From Hyposmocoma kahamanoa (taxonomy: Eukaryota > Arthropoda > Insecta > Lepidoptera > Cosmopterigidae): 64,000 nucleotides of DNA. A program made the position numbers and the translations under genes. Of the stretch, positions 26,058-38,963 are shown in pieces. The notes below the pieces were generated by a model. It worked only from the letters and a program-made list of their open reading frames with translations, made no database searches and was not told the DNA's origin. The stretch covers positions 4,132,424-4,196,423 of the forward strand of contig NW_020653750.1 of assembly GCF_003589595.1 (NCBI RefSeq). The letters are read 5' to 3'. Position 1 is the first letter of the stretch. Each line of letters opens with the position of its first letter.

Positions 26058-26296
26058 TTTTTTTTATATAATATCAACTGACAGGACGGACAAGTCGTGC
26101 GCATCACGCTTGTCCATAACAATTGCATTGCCACTCAGGAACATTAAATCGCAAAAATTTGAGGGGCACTGCCACTGCGCCCTTCACTCTTGACAAGTCT
26201 CACGTGCCTGTAATTTCACCAGCACCGTTACCCTTCAAAATCGGAACACAGTAATGCTGACATTACTGCTTGGCGGCAGATGTAGGTAAGTTTTAG
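26058..26296 (-). repeat. REP-A copy 3, minus strand
   Basis: An inverted copy reading from the terminal A-run back to GGCGGCAGA. It lies head to head with the next copy. Confidence 0.7.
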
Positions 26297-26308
26297 TTTT
26301 ATTAGCAT

Positions 26309-26589
26309 TAGGGCTCCTTGTGAAAGAGTCCGGCCAGGGAAGTAATGCCACCTTACTTATTTCTGCCGCCAAGTAATAATGTGATCATTACTGCGTTCCT
26401 GTTTTGAATGGTTAAGAGTGCTGGTGAAATTATTGGCTTTTTTTCATCTTATATGCCTCGGGGTGACTCAGACGTTTATTTAATGCTCTGTGTGGTTTAA
26501 GACGCTGCAACTGTCATAGACTGGAGCGTATCGCTTGCCATCAGTCGCACGACTCGTTCGTCGCGTCACTTGGTTTCATAAAAAAAAAT
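26309..26589 (+). repeat. REP-A copy 4
   Basis: It runs from GGCTCCTTGTGAAAGAG to TTGGTTTCATAAAAAAAA, near full length and diverged in the middle. Confidence 0.75.
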
Positions 26590-26807
26590 ATGTTAGGAAA
26601 AAATTTCAATTTACTCGAGTTAAAATTTGATATTACAAAAATTTTAACCTTTCTACACGTATTTAAATAAAATTATAATTCTACGTAATTACCTTGTAGT
26701 TCTTGTATCGTGTTTGGAACTTGACAAATTTACAAAATGATTTCTTGATTGAATGCTCCAATTTGTCGATTTATTTATTAAAGCTCTAATGTGTTCTGTA
26801 ACTTTAT

Positions 26808-27030
26808 GAACGCATTACTGCGTACCGATTTTATAAGGTAAGGATGCTGGTGAAATTACAGGCAAATGGGACTTGTCAACTTATATCTCAGGGTAATGGG
26901 CGTAGTGGCAGCACCCCTCACATCTTTGCGATTTAAAGTACTGAGTGGCACTGCAACTGTCCATATCAACAGGCGTGTCGTTTATCACCAAAGTCGCGAC
27001 TTACCCGTGCCGTCGCTTCGTGTCATAAAA
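26808..27030 (+). repeat. REP-A copy 5 (3' part)
   Basis: It starts within the family at CATTACTGCGT and ends with GTGTCATAAAAAA. Confidence 0.7.
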
Positions 27031-27447
27031 AATGAACTGTAAAAATAACAACAAAATATGTAATATTTCTAAATAGGTTTACTACATTTACTACGTTTAC
27101 GTGTTCATTAAGTCACCTTTATCAATATTTTCTACAAAGTGGTTAAACAGGATTTTAACAAAATGACTCAAGCAGTGTTTACACGGTGCGTCACTCGGTC
27201 TGCGTTTGCGCTTTGGTCTGCGTTTGTTTAAGTTAACATTATTAAAATTTGTCATTGACAAAGAATCCGGAGAAAAATAACTTTATTCACAATCGATTTT
27301 GAAGATCGCATTGTTTTGAACGATCAGTGTATATGATTGAGGAGTTAATTACCACTCCGAATGATATTTAAAAGCCAAGCACTGTCAGACTTTGAGAGAA
27401 ATTGTAGTATTGATTGGGTTAGTTAATACAGCCAACAGTGTAGTAGC

Positions 27448-27733
27448 CGTAGAGCTCCTTGTGAAAGAGTTCGTCCAGGGTAGTACTGCCACCTTACCTT
27501 ACCTATTTCTGCCGCCAAGCAGTAATGTCAGCATTACTGTATTCCGGTTTTGAGGGGTAAGGGTGCTGGTGAAATTACAGGCACATGAAACTTGTCAACT
27601 TATGTCTCAGGATGACGGGCGCAGTGGTAGTGCCCTTCAAATCTTTGCGATTTAAAGCTCCGAGTGGCACTTCAACTGTTATAGACTGGCGTGTTGTTTA
27701 CCGTCCGGCACACGACTTGTTCGACCCATCTTA
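27448..27733 (+). repeat. REP-A copy 6, best preserved
   Basis: It contains all family landmarks: AGAGCTCCTTGTGAAAGAGT, TTTCTGCCGCCAAGCAGTAA, GGTGAAATTACAGGCACATG and TCTTTGCGATTTAAAGCTC. Its 3' end is truncated before the A-run. Confidence 0.75.
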
Positions 27734-30470
27734 TATGAGAAATAAACCAACTGTCTTTGGATAGTATATAGTAGGTAATAGCTATTTATAATGAACTATT
27801 TTATAACGAAGCAAAAAAAGGGTAGTTTGAATATGTTATGATGATGTAAAATGATGAATAGATCTAAGACTCTACATAATACATTAACGGAAATATTAGA
27901 ATTTGCTTGCGTAACATCCTGGTTTGAATATTAAATAGCTGTGTTATGATATGATGTTATGGTATCGCAAGAACTTGAACCAAACGCATTTTCAGTTTTT
28001 GTAACTATCCTAACATATTTCGCATTAAGCTTAAATTAAAATTGTATGTATACACTAAGTACCCTAGAGTGAGGTAAACAGATATTTAATATTATTGCTA
28101 CAAGACATTGTTTTCCTATGTCCAGGAAAGATACGTAGGTATTCGAGGTAAGCTGATATGAATACTGACATCACTTCAACGTCTATAGAAATTAGACTTG
28201 TAATAGAAATTTTACCTTAATATGTTTCCTAGTATGTGTATGTTATAGTATTGACTCACAAACATAAAATATATGTCTGTGTGTTGACTCATTTAATTCG
28301 TAGTAGTTTCTAACCATATAGAATGATTCTTATCACAAGCGTGTCAAGTGAGTATGTGAGAATGAGTCATTTTACTACAACCACTAAGCTATAACAAAGA
28401 TCTATTACGTACAAACCCTTTTTTTTAATGCAACTATATCTACGTAATAATTAAAATAAAAAGTACTGGTACTAGTTTATATGTATGTTTGTGTTCATTA
28501 GCAGTTCTTTGAGACTAGTATCGAGTATTCTCTATTTAGGTACGTTTTACATGCTCCGCTTATTAGTTTCTTTAATTTTGGGTACGTACTGACCTTTTTT
28601 CCTGTTTCAGTTTCTATCATCTATGATGAAAACATAATACTTTTATCTATATCTACTCTGTAAAAGTTTGCTTGACTGAAATAACAAATCAACAAAATTA
28701 GGACGACGCTGACGTAAATTTGTACCGTTCAATAAATTATATATTTTTAAATGCGTTTAAAACGCACTAACATTTAGGCACAGATTACTTAATAATATTT
28801 AGGTTACTATTTATTACCAATGGACCATTGACATCCACAACTAATTGATAAATGACTTTTTAAGTTAAATACACTAAGATACTTATTATTAAGTAATATT
28901 TATTTTAGCAACATCACACGATAATTTACGTCTGACTAAGTCAATGGTCTGACGGAAAAAAGTTGGTAATGGAACACGTCAAAAATACAGAGTCGTTTCT
29001 CATCTTGTTGAGAAATGGTTTGACGTTCATTTTTAAATGACATGTGAGTGATTTCAGTTTTTGTAAATTGCTGAAGTTGTTTTAAGCCACGATGTTGCGT
29101 TATTTTCGATTAAATAGCATATTTTTGGTGAATTTTTGTGCAATGTGTACCACTATACTATTTTATGGAAATTCTACTGAAAATTAACAAATAAGTAGTA
29201 ATACAGTATTCCTTACAACTTAAGCTTAATTAAGCTTAAGTTTTAAAGAATACCTATATTAGGTAGTGGTGAAGATCACTTGTAGTTTTCCTTCTAAAGA
29301 TTTCAACGTGTTATATGGTGCATTATTACAATGTGTGAAAAGGATGTTAGGTAAACTTACTATAATATGTTGGAGTTCCTTTATAAAAATTATGCTACTG
29401 AAAAATTTACTGACTCTTTATTGTCATCAGACAGTACACCTACTACATCTGACTGCAAGACGTAGTTTTTCTCTAGAGGGGATTTCGTAGTCCATCACTG
29501 TAGCCAAAGCGTCTTGGTATATGCTCATGCGTTTTACCAAACTACCAACGAAGGAAGAGATCAACGTCTCAGATGAAACTTTCCAACTTGAATAATTTAA
29601 ACTTATTGATTTATTTAGCATACCCACGGAAAAATTGCTGGCAATATTTAATTAGATTAGGTAATAGGTTGGTGTTTATGAAATAAATATTAAAGTGTTT
29701 TAGTCAGCAAAAGCGAAAGTCATACGAATTAATTTTAAATCTTATTAGACTACTACAACGAGCAAGTTTTCTCATGTTTAGATTGATTATTTAATTTTAT
29801 AAATATTAAACACTTGAGTTTCTCTGGGTACAAGACTGTTGAGTTGAAGTTCCGCGTAGATTTCATGTCTGTACTAACTTAACGCCACTCGCAGAAAAAA
29901 ATAGGTACTTATTTAAATATATCATAATAGTAGGTACCTACGTTTAACGTTCACATTCAAGTAAAAAAATTATAAGCAAGATCGTACCTAACGATCATCG
30001 TTTCGTAACGTTAAAATACAATGTTTTAGGCTTGCTCTACTTTGTTTGCACGTACTTGGTTCGTGTTGCAAAAGCTTGTTTAATACCAGCTATATGCACT
30101 CTAAAGTAAAGTAAACATACAATCGCGTCTCGGCAAGGCTTGTCACAGCTTAATGGGTTCTCCTCACGTGATTACAATCTGTCCAAGAATTCGCATTTCG
30201 CAGATAAGACACGCGACCAAAGACGGTTATGAATAGTCGACCAAATAATATAGGCGTTGCTCTCCTTCGAGTAAAGTATGCGTTCAAACCTCCACACAAC
30301 TTGGTTAGGCTTCTTTAGCGTCAATGCCGATGCTGCCGTCTGTAGACGGTATTGCATGAATCGTTTTGCTAGTAGAGGCGAACACATTCACTTAACCATA
30401 AGCTAGTGTGCGTGCGCCATGTACGAATAGGGACCGTTGCTGCCGTGCACCAATCAGAATCCAAAATTTT
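27734..30470. other. Intergenic, no gene seen
   Basis: AT-rich throughout. A perfect 26-bp palindrome lies at 29217-29242. Short frames near 29266-29490 have no domain signature. Confidence 0.4.
29217..29242. repeat. Perfect 26-bp palindrome
   Basis: AACTTAAGCTTAA followed by its exact complement, with no loop and two HindIII-like AAGCTT cores. Confidence 0.85.
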
Positions 30471-30843
30471 TCCCATGCCCATATTTGGTAATGCCATCGG
30501 CTGATTCAAGTGGGGATTCGGGCGAGTCCATTGTTGTGTCAGAAAAATAAAGCGTTCTAAATTCAATTTATGAACAATTGCATGACATCTATCAGTGGAA
30601 TTTGGCAGCGGATGATTTTTGTAAGAAATTTATGTAATAATTGCGGTTAAATTAGTAGGAAAATTTGAAATTTCCAACAATAACAGGGGTCCGTTGGGCA
30701 AGTCGATTGCGTGGCGCCGGCGTAGCGAGAGCTGGTGAAGCAAATCGACCTCCGCGCGCGAGCGAACGACAGACACCGGCCGGCGTTTCTTACGGATCGG
30801 CGATTACTGCTGTTTGTTTTGTGGGTGCTGCTGAATATCACTG
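30471..30843 (+). promoter_or_regulatory. Candidate distal promoter and alternative first exon of actin-3
   Basis: A perfect CArG box CCATATTTGG lies at 30479-30488, just after a CCAAT motif (ACCAATCAG, about 30449). A GC-rich block from about 30660 ends at the consensus donor CTG|GTAAGT (30844), like a non-coding first exon. Drosophila Act5C is known to have two promoters and two first exons, so this arrangement is plausible, but no transcript evidence is available. Confidence 0.4.
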
Positions 30844-31329
30844 GTAAGTTTAATTTCTATACAATTTTCGTTTACTTTAGTAGATTTATGTAAAACATTA
30901 AATAAAATGATATTTTTTTGTACAATTCGATATCAACACAGGGAGGTTAGGGTGCGGGTTGAGACTTGAGTACATAATCAGGTCCCTATTTTTATCTTTC
31001 GTAGACCGTAGCAAGTTCGTAACGCTTTCGTAGCACGGGAATATTAAATAAATTGATAACGATAGGTAACTTATTGGAAATATGCCAACTTTAGCTGACT
31101 CACTTTCGTTATCGTTATAGAGTAAACAAGAGCAGAGATTTGTGTTACAATAGAAAGTCTTAACAACTGTAATGAGTGCCAACCTGGTCGCGTTAGTAAT
31201 GCAGAATACGGTGTGTAGCCAGTCATTTCAGAGTTATCATCACGTCATTGCACTCACTATCAGCGACGAGCGGTACTTGGCGGTGTAGTTGCGGGGTGCG
31301 GGGCGACGCGCAGGCTCCATGCAGCGCGC

Positions 31330-31450
31330 AATACCATATATGGTAACGAAAACTCACGTTTTGTGTGATTGGTCGAGCCGGCAGCAGTCGCGGGAAGGGA
31401 CGGCCCGATAACCACTCTCATTTATATACCCCGCATGCCTCGCTTACCGA
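31330..31450 (+). promoter_or_regulatory. Actin-3 proximal promoter
   Basis: A perfect palindromic CArG box CCATATATGG (31334-31343) precedes a TATA box, TATATA at 31423-31428, with a likely start near 31453. The architecture matches actin promoters of the Bombyx A3 type. Confidence 0.75.
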
Positions 31451-31452
31451 CA

Positions 31453-31551
31453 TTCCACGAAGTGAGCTTGAGTTGAAGTGTTGTGCAGCAGAACCGAGGC
31501 TGTGCAATAGCGATATTAATTTATTTATTTAATAGGACTATTTAATTAAAT
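31453..31551 (+). other. Actin-3 non-coding first exon
   Basis: It ends at ...TTAAAT before the donor GTAAGT (31552-31557). It joins the coding exon at 32105 after acceptor CTGTTTCAG, giving a 553-bp 5'UTR intron. The 5' end is inferred. Confidence 0.6.
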
Positions 31552-32109
31552 GTAAGTTGATGTGATGTTATCTTATCGTGATGATTAGTGATAGAGTGAT
31601 GTGAATGTGGTATCATCAAATTAATGTGTGGGGTCAGTGACATGATCCAGGGTAGGCCGGCTTCACATGGCGCCTCGGGGTCCCGGGAATTGTCGGTTAT
31701 GGTAGGGCGTGGCACGACTTCGAATAATTGAAATCTTTGTGAAATAATCTACTAAACCTCAAATTATAAAATTTGGAAAGTGAGTGGACGTGTGCTTGAC
31801 GTTTACCGGTTGGTAAAAGCAGCCCGTCTAGTGAAAAGTGGTCGCGCCACGTCTCCGGATTCTTGATCGAGCCTTATTAGGTCTTGCCTTGCGACTTCGC
31901 CCACTTATGCCTTATAATGGCGTAGGTTTACAACCCACAATGCTTTCTTAATATGGATGCGATTCTTGTCTCGTATCGTCTGCTGACGTATGCATGCAGC
32001 GTACCTACATAATTGCGAGTTAAAATAGCCAGTTAAATAAACAAAATATCTAAGTTTAAGTAAATTTATTCAGAGGCATTAAGAATGAATCTTTACTGTT
32101 TCAGACTAA

Positions 32110-33548
<1,439 letters not shown>

Positions 33549-33875
33549 ACGCGCAGCGCAGCGTAGCGTTGGGGGCAGCAGCCCGCGGCCTGGTCGGTCC
33601 GCGGCCGGCTGCTCAGCTCAGGCTTGTAATCTCCGTTAATTTAATTGTACGTAAGATATTATTGTAATTAAATCGTAATAGTGACGGCGGGACGGAGCGC
33701 AACGCCGCGGGGCGCGCCGCCCGCCGGCCTCGGTACTGCACTCGCCAAAGGATCTTTTTGTAATCTCATGAATGATGATTGTATGTGCTGAAACGGATAA
33801 GACTACTTTCTTACTAGGTCATTTATAAATTATAGAAAATATGAAAATTACATAAAAAAAATCCGAAAAATTAAT
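33549..33875 (+). other. Actin-3 3'UTR
   Basis: Unlike the AT-rich UTRs of the other two genes, it contains GC-rich blocks just after the stop and around 33685-33735. The poly(A) site was not determined. Confidence 0.5.
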
Positions 33876-33944
33876 TGTTGTTTTATTGCCCATTATACAT
33901 ATTATGTTCAATTCGGATAAGTCATTTAGCTTAATCTTTGATTT

Positions 33945-34021
33945 TCTTCACAGAACTACTGAGAAATTTTCTCCGACTAGTTCTGTGTATGAATTTTCAG
34001 TCGAGTTGTACCTATAAATGT
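33945..34021. repeat. CAGAACTA-motif copy with stem
   Basis: ACAGAACTACTGAGAAA...CTAGTTCTGTG forms an imperfect stem and shares the unit of the cluster at 34877-35050. Confidence 0.45.
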
Positions 34022-34446
34022 TAAAATAGAATTTGCCACATTTCCACGCCTTTTTGGCACTACACCTGCAATTCACTGGAAGCATAGGGTTGTCACCACA
34101 TTAGTATTTTAGTTTTACCTACAGGTTGTATAAACGTAATTTAAAAACGTATAAAGCATTTGTCCTAGTGCTTTCGTGCTACATTGAAAAAACCATTGTC
34201 AAATGCAATACCTACATATTGATGTTTTTATACCAGCATTGGCATTTCGATTATGGGACTATGGCTACTCGATTTACAACAAACATTTAATTTTAAAGTT
34301 TTATGCCCTCGATTCCGGACATTAATGGATTTTAACCCCATTTAAACCCGACATTAACAAAGCGCCGAATTAAAACCTGGGTGCTTACCCATCTTTGCGT
34401 GCCACATTTTTTGTACATACCTTCTACCCAAGATGAATACTCACTT

Positions 34447-34595
34447 CAGTAGGGCAAGCACGATAGGGCCGTTTATGCCCATGAGGTGCGACTTGCGCGA
34501 GCGATATAAAGCACGAGATCCCATAAATAATAGCAATATCTCGCGCTTCTATATCGCTCTCGCGCAAGTCGCGTCCTATCGTGCTAGCCCTACAG
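34447..34595. mobile_element. 149-bp foldback MITE
   Basis: The two halves are inverted copies: CAGTAGGGCAAGCACGATAGG and GCGACTTGCGCGAGCGATATA at the left, the complement of ATATCGCTCTCGCGCAAGTCGC and CCTATCGTGCTAGCCCTACAG at the right. No protein and no clear target duplication. Confidence 0.7.
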
Positions 34596-34876
34596 ACGTG
34601 GTTACTGATCCACATTTGATTTTCTTAAAAGTTGCACATCTCCATTTTATTGTTTGAAATCCGCTCATTTTTTAAACAGTTTTATTTAGTTATTATCGTA
34701 GTTTATTTATTTTACTTAGAATAATTTTATCTTTTGACAACTAGACATTCTTCATTTCATTATCGATATTGTTGTACCTATTTGAAAACTCTATATCATG
34801 GATCACATGTCTATATGAAGTCTTTACTTTTAGGCTACTTAAAAACTACAGTCTTCCACATAGGTATCAGTTCGAC

Positions 34877-35050
34877 AGAACTACTGGGAAACGTAAACAC
34901 TATTTGTTCTGTTGGCAGAACAAATGGGAAGAAAATACCAGTACTTCTATCAACAGAACTAGTAGCAATAATCGGACAGAACTACTGGGAATCGTAAATC
35001 CCAGTAGGAAGAAAAGTAGCAGTAGTCCTGTCAACAGAACTAGTGGGAAT
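34877..35050. repeat. Degenerate tandem CAGAACTA minisatellite
   Basis: Five or so units start with CAGAACTA(C/G)T or CAGAACAAAT, mostly followed by GGGAA, at irregular spacing of roughly 15-60 bp. Confidence 0.55.
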
Positions 35051-35900
35051 AGAGGGAGTCGTTACTGACTCTGTTTATGCTTCTACTTGGTTAGTTGTGC
35101 ATTGCAAGTTTTGTTTCCCAGCTGTAATAATATAGTAATAAAAATAAATATATGAATTCCCTGTTACAAATGGAAGTTTTTTAACATGATTTTCAAACAT
35201 GTAAGATAGCCTTCATCGAGAGACTACGTAACTAGAAATGTACCTATTTCATATCCCCAGGCTCCCACCCGTTACAAGATTCGAGAGGGCAGGTTGTGTG
35301 TATTAAAGTGAATGAATTAAAATAATTATTTTTTAATTCCTGGAATTGCACGAATGTGATACCCACTATTTAGAGAGCTTTATTAGATTTCCACGTGTTT
35401 CATAGTAGGTATATGGTAACAGCAACCCGCGAGTAATAAATAGGTCCCAGACCCCAGATTCTACGAAGACCTACCAGCAAATCTAAATTATTAAGAACGA
35501 CGAAAATTTTGTACCCGATTCAAACTTCTTTTAATGGATAATGAATTTTACAGTGTAGAAGAGGAATTTATTTTTCGGAGAAATTGCAATTTCATTTCAC
35601 GTTGTGGTATTTCGACAATATTTTGTTTATTTATATTTTTTATGTTTATGCCTCGTTTAAACTATTTTGTTGTTTATATTACTGTTTATTACCCCTTGAC
35701 ATTGTATTATAAATTGTAATATTGATAATATAAAATTAAAAAATTCTATTTTAAGAGCCATTAGACTACGGCAGGTTTATAATCATTACGCGTGCAGCGT
35801 GCATAATCCGATATATATTTTTTTATTACTATGGGTAGGTACGCCATTTATTAACCTATGAAATAGAAGAACTTCTGTGGAAACCTGTGATTAGCTTCAA
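35051..35900. other. Intergenic, no gene seen
   Basis: AT-rich, with no domain or RNA signal. Confidence 0.4.
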
Positions 35901-35929
35901 ATTGTATTTATATAGTTGCCATTTTTTTT

Positions 35930-36150
35930 TAAGGCAAGGTTGGCAATGAGTTTTTCTGTTTCTCGTGTGTTAATGCCTCGTTTCTGCAGCGCATGGGGGA
36001 TGTTTGCAGAGTATGAGACGGATGGTTTTGCTGCCATCCTCCGGAAAAAGACAGCATCCCTGATGCGCAGAGTGCGGGACAGTCCCAACAGCACGCTACA
36101 AACTGTGGCTGGTAGGATCACCTCTCCCATCTGGCAACGCTTCATGAGAA
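35930..36150 (+). pseudogene. LINE reverse transcriptase C-terminal fragment
   Basis: A + strand frame reads NTRMLMP-like sequence, then MFAEYETDGF, then ILRKKTASLMRRVRDSPNS, then SPIWQRF. It resembles the tail of a Jockey-superfamily reverse transcriptase after the catalytic core. It is short, with no start and no catalytic motif. Confidence 0.5.
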
Positions 36151-36752
36151 AGGTGATTAGAAAATTAATGTAAAAAAAATGAATCTACTAACACTCTATG
36201 CACTTTTTTTGTTATTATTACTAACAAATTATGGAACTCGTTGTCTCTAACTGCAAGCAGTCGGCTGCAGGCTTGTGGTGTCGACACGCGGGCCGCCTCA
36301 GATTAAAAAAAATGTAATCCGAGCGGGCCGCATACAGTTTGTTGTTCTATGAATATAGCAATTGGCATTCATAGTTTGTTTTAATCTTAATCTTGGGAAC
36401 GTTGTACAAAAATCATCTATTTCATAATCTAACAATAATTAATGAATTCATTTATGTAGATAATTACCTATTTGTTTTCAATAACGCCGCAATCAATAGT
36501 ACGAATTATATCTTATGTTATTGCTAGTTATACATATAATTACAAAGAACTTTGTTTTAAATTGATTTAAAATTTGTGGGTATGGGAATTAACGGGGGAA
36601 GGATATCATCAAAGACCACATTTTCTTTCTTCCGTGGATATCATATAGGTAGCGATAAAGTACTAGGGGCAGCTGAGAAAATATGGCTAATAGTTCATTG
36701 GTCTAACCCGCATTCTCAACTCAAAATAAAAAATGTAAACAAACTCCTATCA

Positions 36753-36820
36753 AAAAAAATCTCATACCACTTTTACAATAGATCATAAAACTACTGTAAA
36801 AGTGGTACGAGACATTTTTT
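36753..36820. repeat. Foldback, 68 bp
   Basis: TCTCATACCACTTTTACAATAG pairs with CTACTGTAAAAGTGGTACGAGA around a short loop. Confidence 0.7.
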
Positions 36821-36958
36821 ACACTTACATTCTATTATACTCCTGTGGGTCAAACAACTTTAAAGAACTTTTAACACAATCATTTTGTCGTTGCCCAACA
36901 CCATTAAAGCTCGCTCCTAATAACGTTACCTGACTGCCTACCCAAATAACTACATTAA

Positions 36959-37040
36959 CCGCTTAGATCTTTGCGATTTAAAGCTCGGAGTGGCACTGCA
37001 ACTGTTATGGACAGGCGTGTAGCTTACCATCAGGCGCACG
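36959..37040 (+). repeat. REP-A copy 7, left part
   Basis: TTAGATCTTTGCGATTTAAAGC runs to GGCGCACG, where a later insertion splits the copy. It continues at 38338. Confidence 0.75.
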
Positions 37041-37630
37041 TAGCGATGAAAGAGACTCAGTCTTTTAAGGCGTTTTATAAGGACTCGACTCCATTTTACA
37101 GGACTCGACTCTAAAATTAAGACTGGAGGTTTAAAAGACTTAAAGGACTCGAGCTGTTTCCTATGGACTTATACCTATTTTAGTCTTAGTAAACCCGAAG
37201 TTTATAAATAAAAATGACGTAGTATGTAGTAAATAATCACGTTTATTTATTTATAATAAAAATTAGGATTCAGATTGATTTAAGCAATAGGTACGAGATT
37301 TTAAGACCTAATTATACAATGTGTTAGGACACGCACTGTACAAATTTTAAGGAGGTGTTCAGTATTGGATATTATGTGGAAAACACTAGTACATGTGGGG
37401 TCAAAACTCAACTCCCTAGGAATGGCAGCCATTTTGAATTTTTATACTTAGTTTTCTAGATGAATGTTCTAAAATTATCATTTTACGAGAAGTAAAAGCA
37501 GTACGAACGTATAAAATATTTTTTCGAAAGCTAAGATTAGCGGCTATTGAATAAAATATCTAATATAATAAATTATAGATAATATAATAAATTGTATTAT
37601 CTGTAATACATAGAACAAATATATACATAA

Positions 37631-37690
37631 AAATCTCGCCTGTCACCCATGCAGGGGTAGGCAGAGACTGTGGACCTCCACTTAATACGT
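37631..37690 (+). repeat. Lepidopteran-type SINE fragment
   Basis: CTCGCCTGTCACCCATGCAG followed by GGGTAGGCAGAGACTG resembles a motif I know from lepidopteran short retroelements. Only a fragment is present. Confidence 0.5.
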
Positions 37691-38142
37691 TCATAAATAA
37701 ATAGCATGTTTCATTCATCATTATGGTCAAACGACAATATCAGACACTAAAATTTGATAAAACACTGACTGTTGGGTTCTGTATCCATTCATTTATATTA
37801 TAAAAGAAACAAATAATTCCCAAAAAACAAATTCTTGAATTGGTTATAATTAACTGATTTCTGTGAACAAAGCTACGTTAACGTTATCCATCAATCGTAA
37901 AATAAACATCTTGTGGGTAGAAATAAAATCACGCCATACGTCTCGCGACTCCCGAGACTATAAGGCGCCAGTCGTTTTAGTCCTACAAGTCTTTTAAGCT
38001 TCCTAGGGTTAAAAGACTTCGACTCGAATTAGTCTTTGAGTTTTAGTCGTATGACTGTGAAGGTTAAAAAACTAGACTAGTCGTGAGGTGTTAAAAATTA
38101 GTCGAGGTTTTTTAAAAGGCATTAAAAGACTGAGGGTCGTAT

Positions 38143-38308
38143 TCCAGAACTCTACTCAATACTCAAGTCAGGACTTGAGTATTGCAAGGAGCACTGAAAA
38201 TCATACTCAAGTCCTTGCCATTAGGGTCGTATTTCCAGTGCTTGAAATCATACTCAAGTCTGCTTAAATCCTTACTTGAGCATTGAGTAGAGTTCTGGAA
38301 TACGACCC
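38143..38308. mobile_element. Palindromic MITE nested in the hAT-like element
   Basis: GGGTCGTATTCCAGAACTCT and ACTCAATACTCAAGT at the left are matched in inverted form at the right end (ACTTGAGCATTGAGTAGAGT, then TCTGGAATACGACCC). It interrupts the otherwise palindromic AAAGACTGAG / GAGTCTTTT end of the host element. A GA duplication is possible. Confidence 0.7.
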
Positions 38309-38337
38309 CGAGTCTTTTCATCAGCAGTGGGCGCACG

Positions 38338-38397
38338 ACTTGTTTGTTCCGTCCAAAAAAACAGACAACATAAATACTGTCCCGTCACTTGATATTA
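38338..38397 (+). repeat. REP-A copy 7, right part
   Basis: ACTTGTTTGTTCCGTCC and a disturbed TCACTTGATATTATA end continue the copy broken at 37040. Confidence 0.6.
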
Positions 38398-38963
38398 TAT
38401 GTATGTATATAAAAAAACACTAACTCCTTTACACAATTATTATTATATTATTACATTGCGATTGCGGTCTAGGTGCACAGCGACAATTATTGTGTGCAGG
38501 CAAGTTAGTTACAACTGCATGCATTTAGTAGCTTTAGTAGTGAGTGGCGGTACTCTGATAAGCCCCCAAACTAATGATTACTGTGATGTGAAATAATTAC
38601 GCTACAATTGGAGCTGTGGATAGAAATTGCGAGTGTTACATGTTGTTTTTTGAACCCCTAAGCGATTTTATCTTGAGTTTGTTATTGGGTTTAAGAATGC
38701 GATTAACACTAAACCAGAGAACAAAAAGTAATAAACATTACCTACGTTAGTATCTCAGTTATGTAGGTATATCTTTTAGAAAAAACAATTACATTAGTAG
38801 GCATAAAATTTATTAACATCTAACTGGACTAGCTCCTTCATTAGTCTAAATTCATATCAAATTATAGCTAATAGAATTAGGAATAAAAGAAAAGGTATTA
38901 ATGCAATTAAAATTATTTCAACCCAACAATAAGTTGCCTATTTAATATAATTTTATTTATTAA
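38398..38963. other. Intergenic, no gene seen
   Basis: AT-rich, nothing recognised. Confidence 0.4.

Larger units (their letters stand above)
37033..38337. mobile_element. hAT-like non-autonomous element with 8-bp TSDs
   Basis: The element is 37041-38329. It is flanked by the 8-bp duplication GGCGCACG (37033-37040 and 38330-38337) and sits inside a REP-A copy, which fixes its ends. The ends are inverted: TAGCGATGAAAGAGACTCAG at the left, and CATCAGCAGTG preceded by GAGTCTTTT at the right. An 8-bp duplication is the hallmark of hAT transposons. The interior is rich in GACT-containing repeats and holds a SINE piece (37631-37690) and a nested MITE. No transposase frame was seen. Confidence 0.75.

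Noticed and set aside
30665..30847. A short Arg-rich ORF starting at 30665
   Set aside because: The GC-rich block is better explained as a non-coding first exon or promoter DNA; the frame runs across the GTAAGT donor.
34877..35050. A CRISPR-like array of short repeats
   Set aside because: Units are degenerate and irregularly spaced, there are no cas genes, and the genome is eukaryotic.
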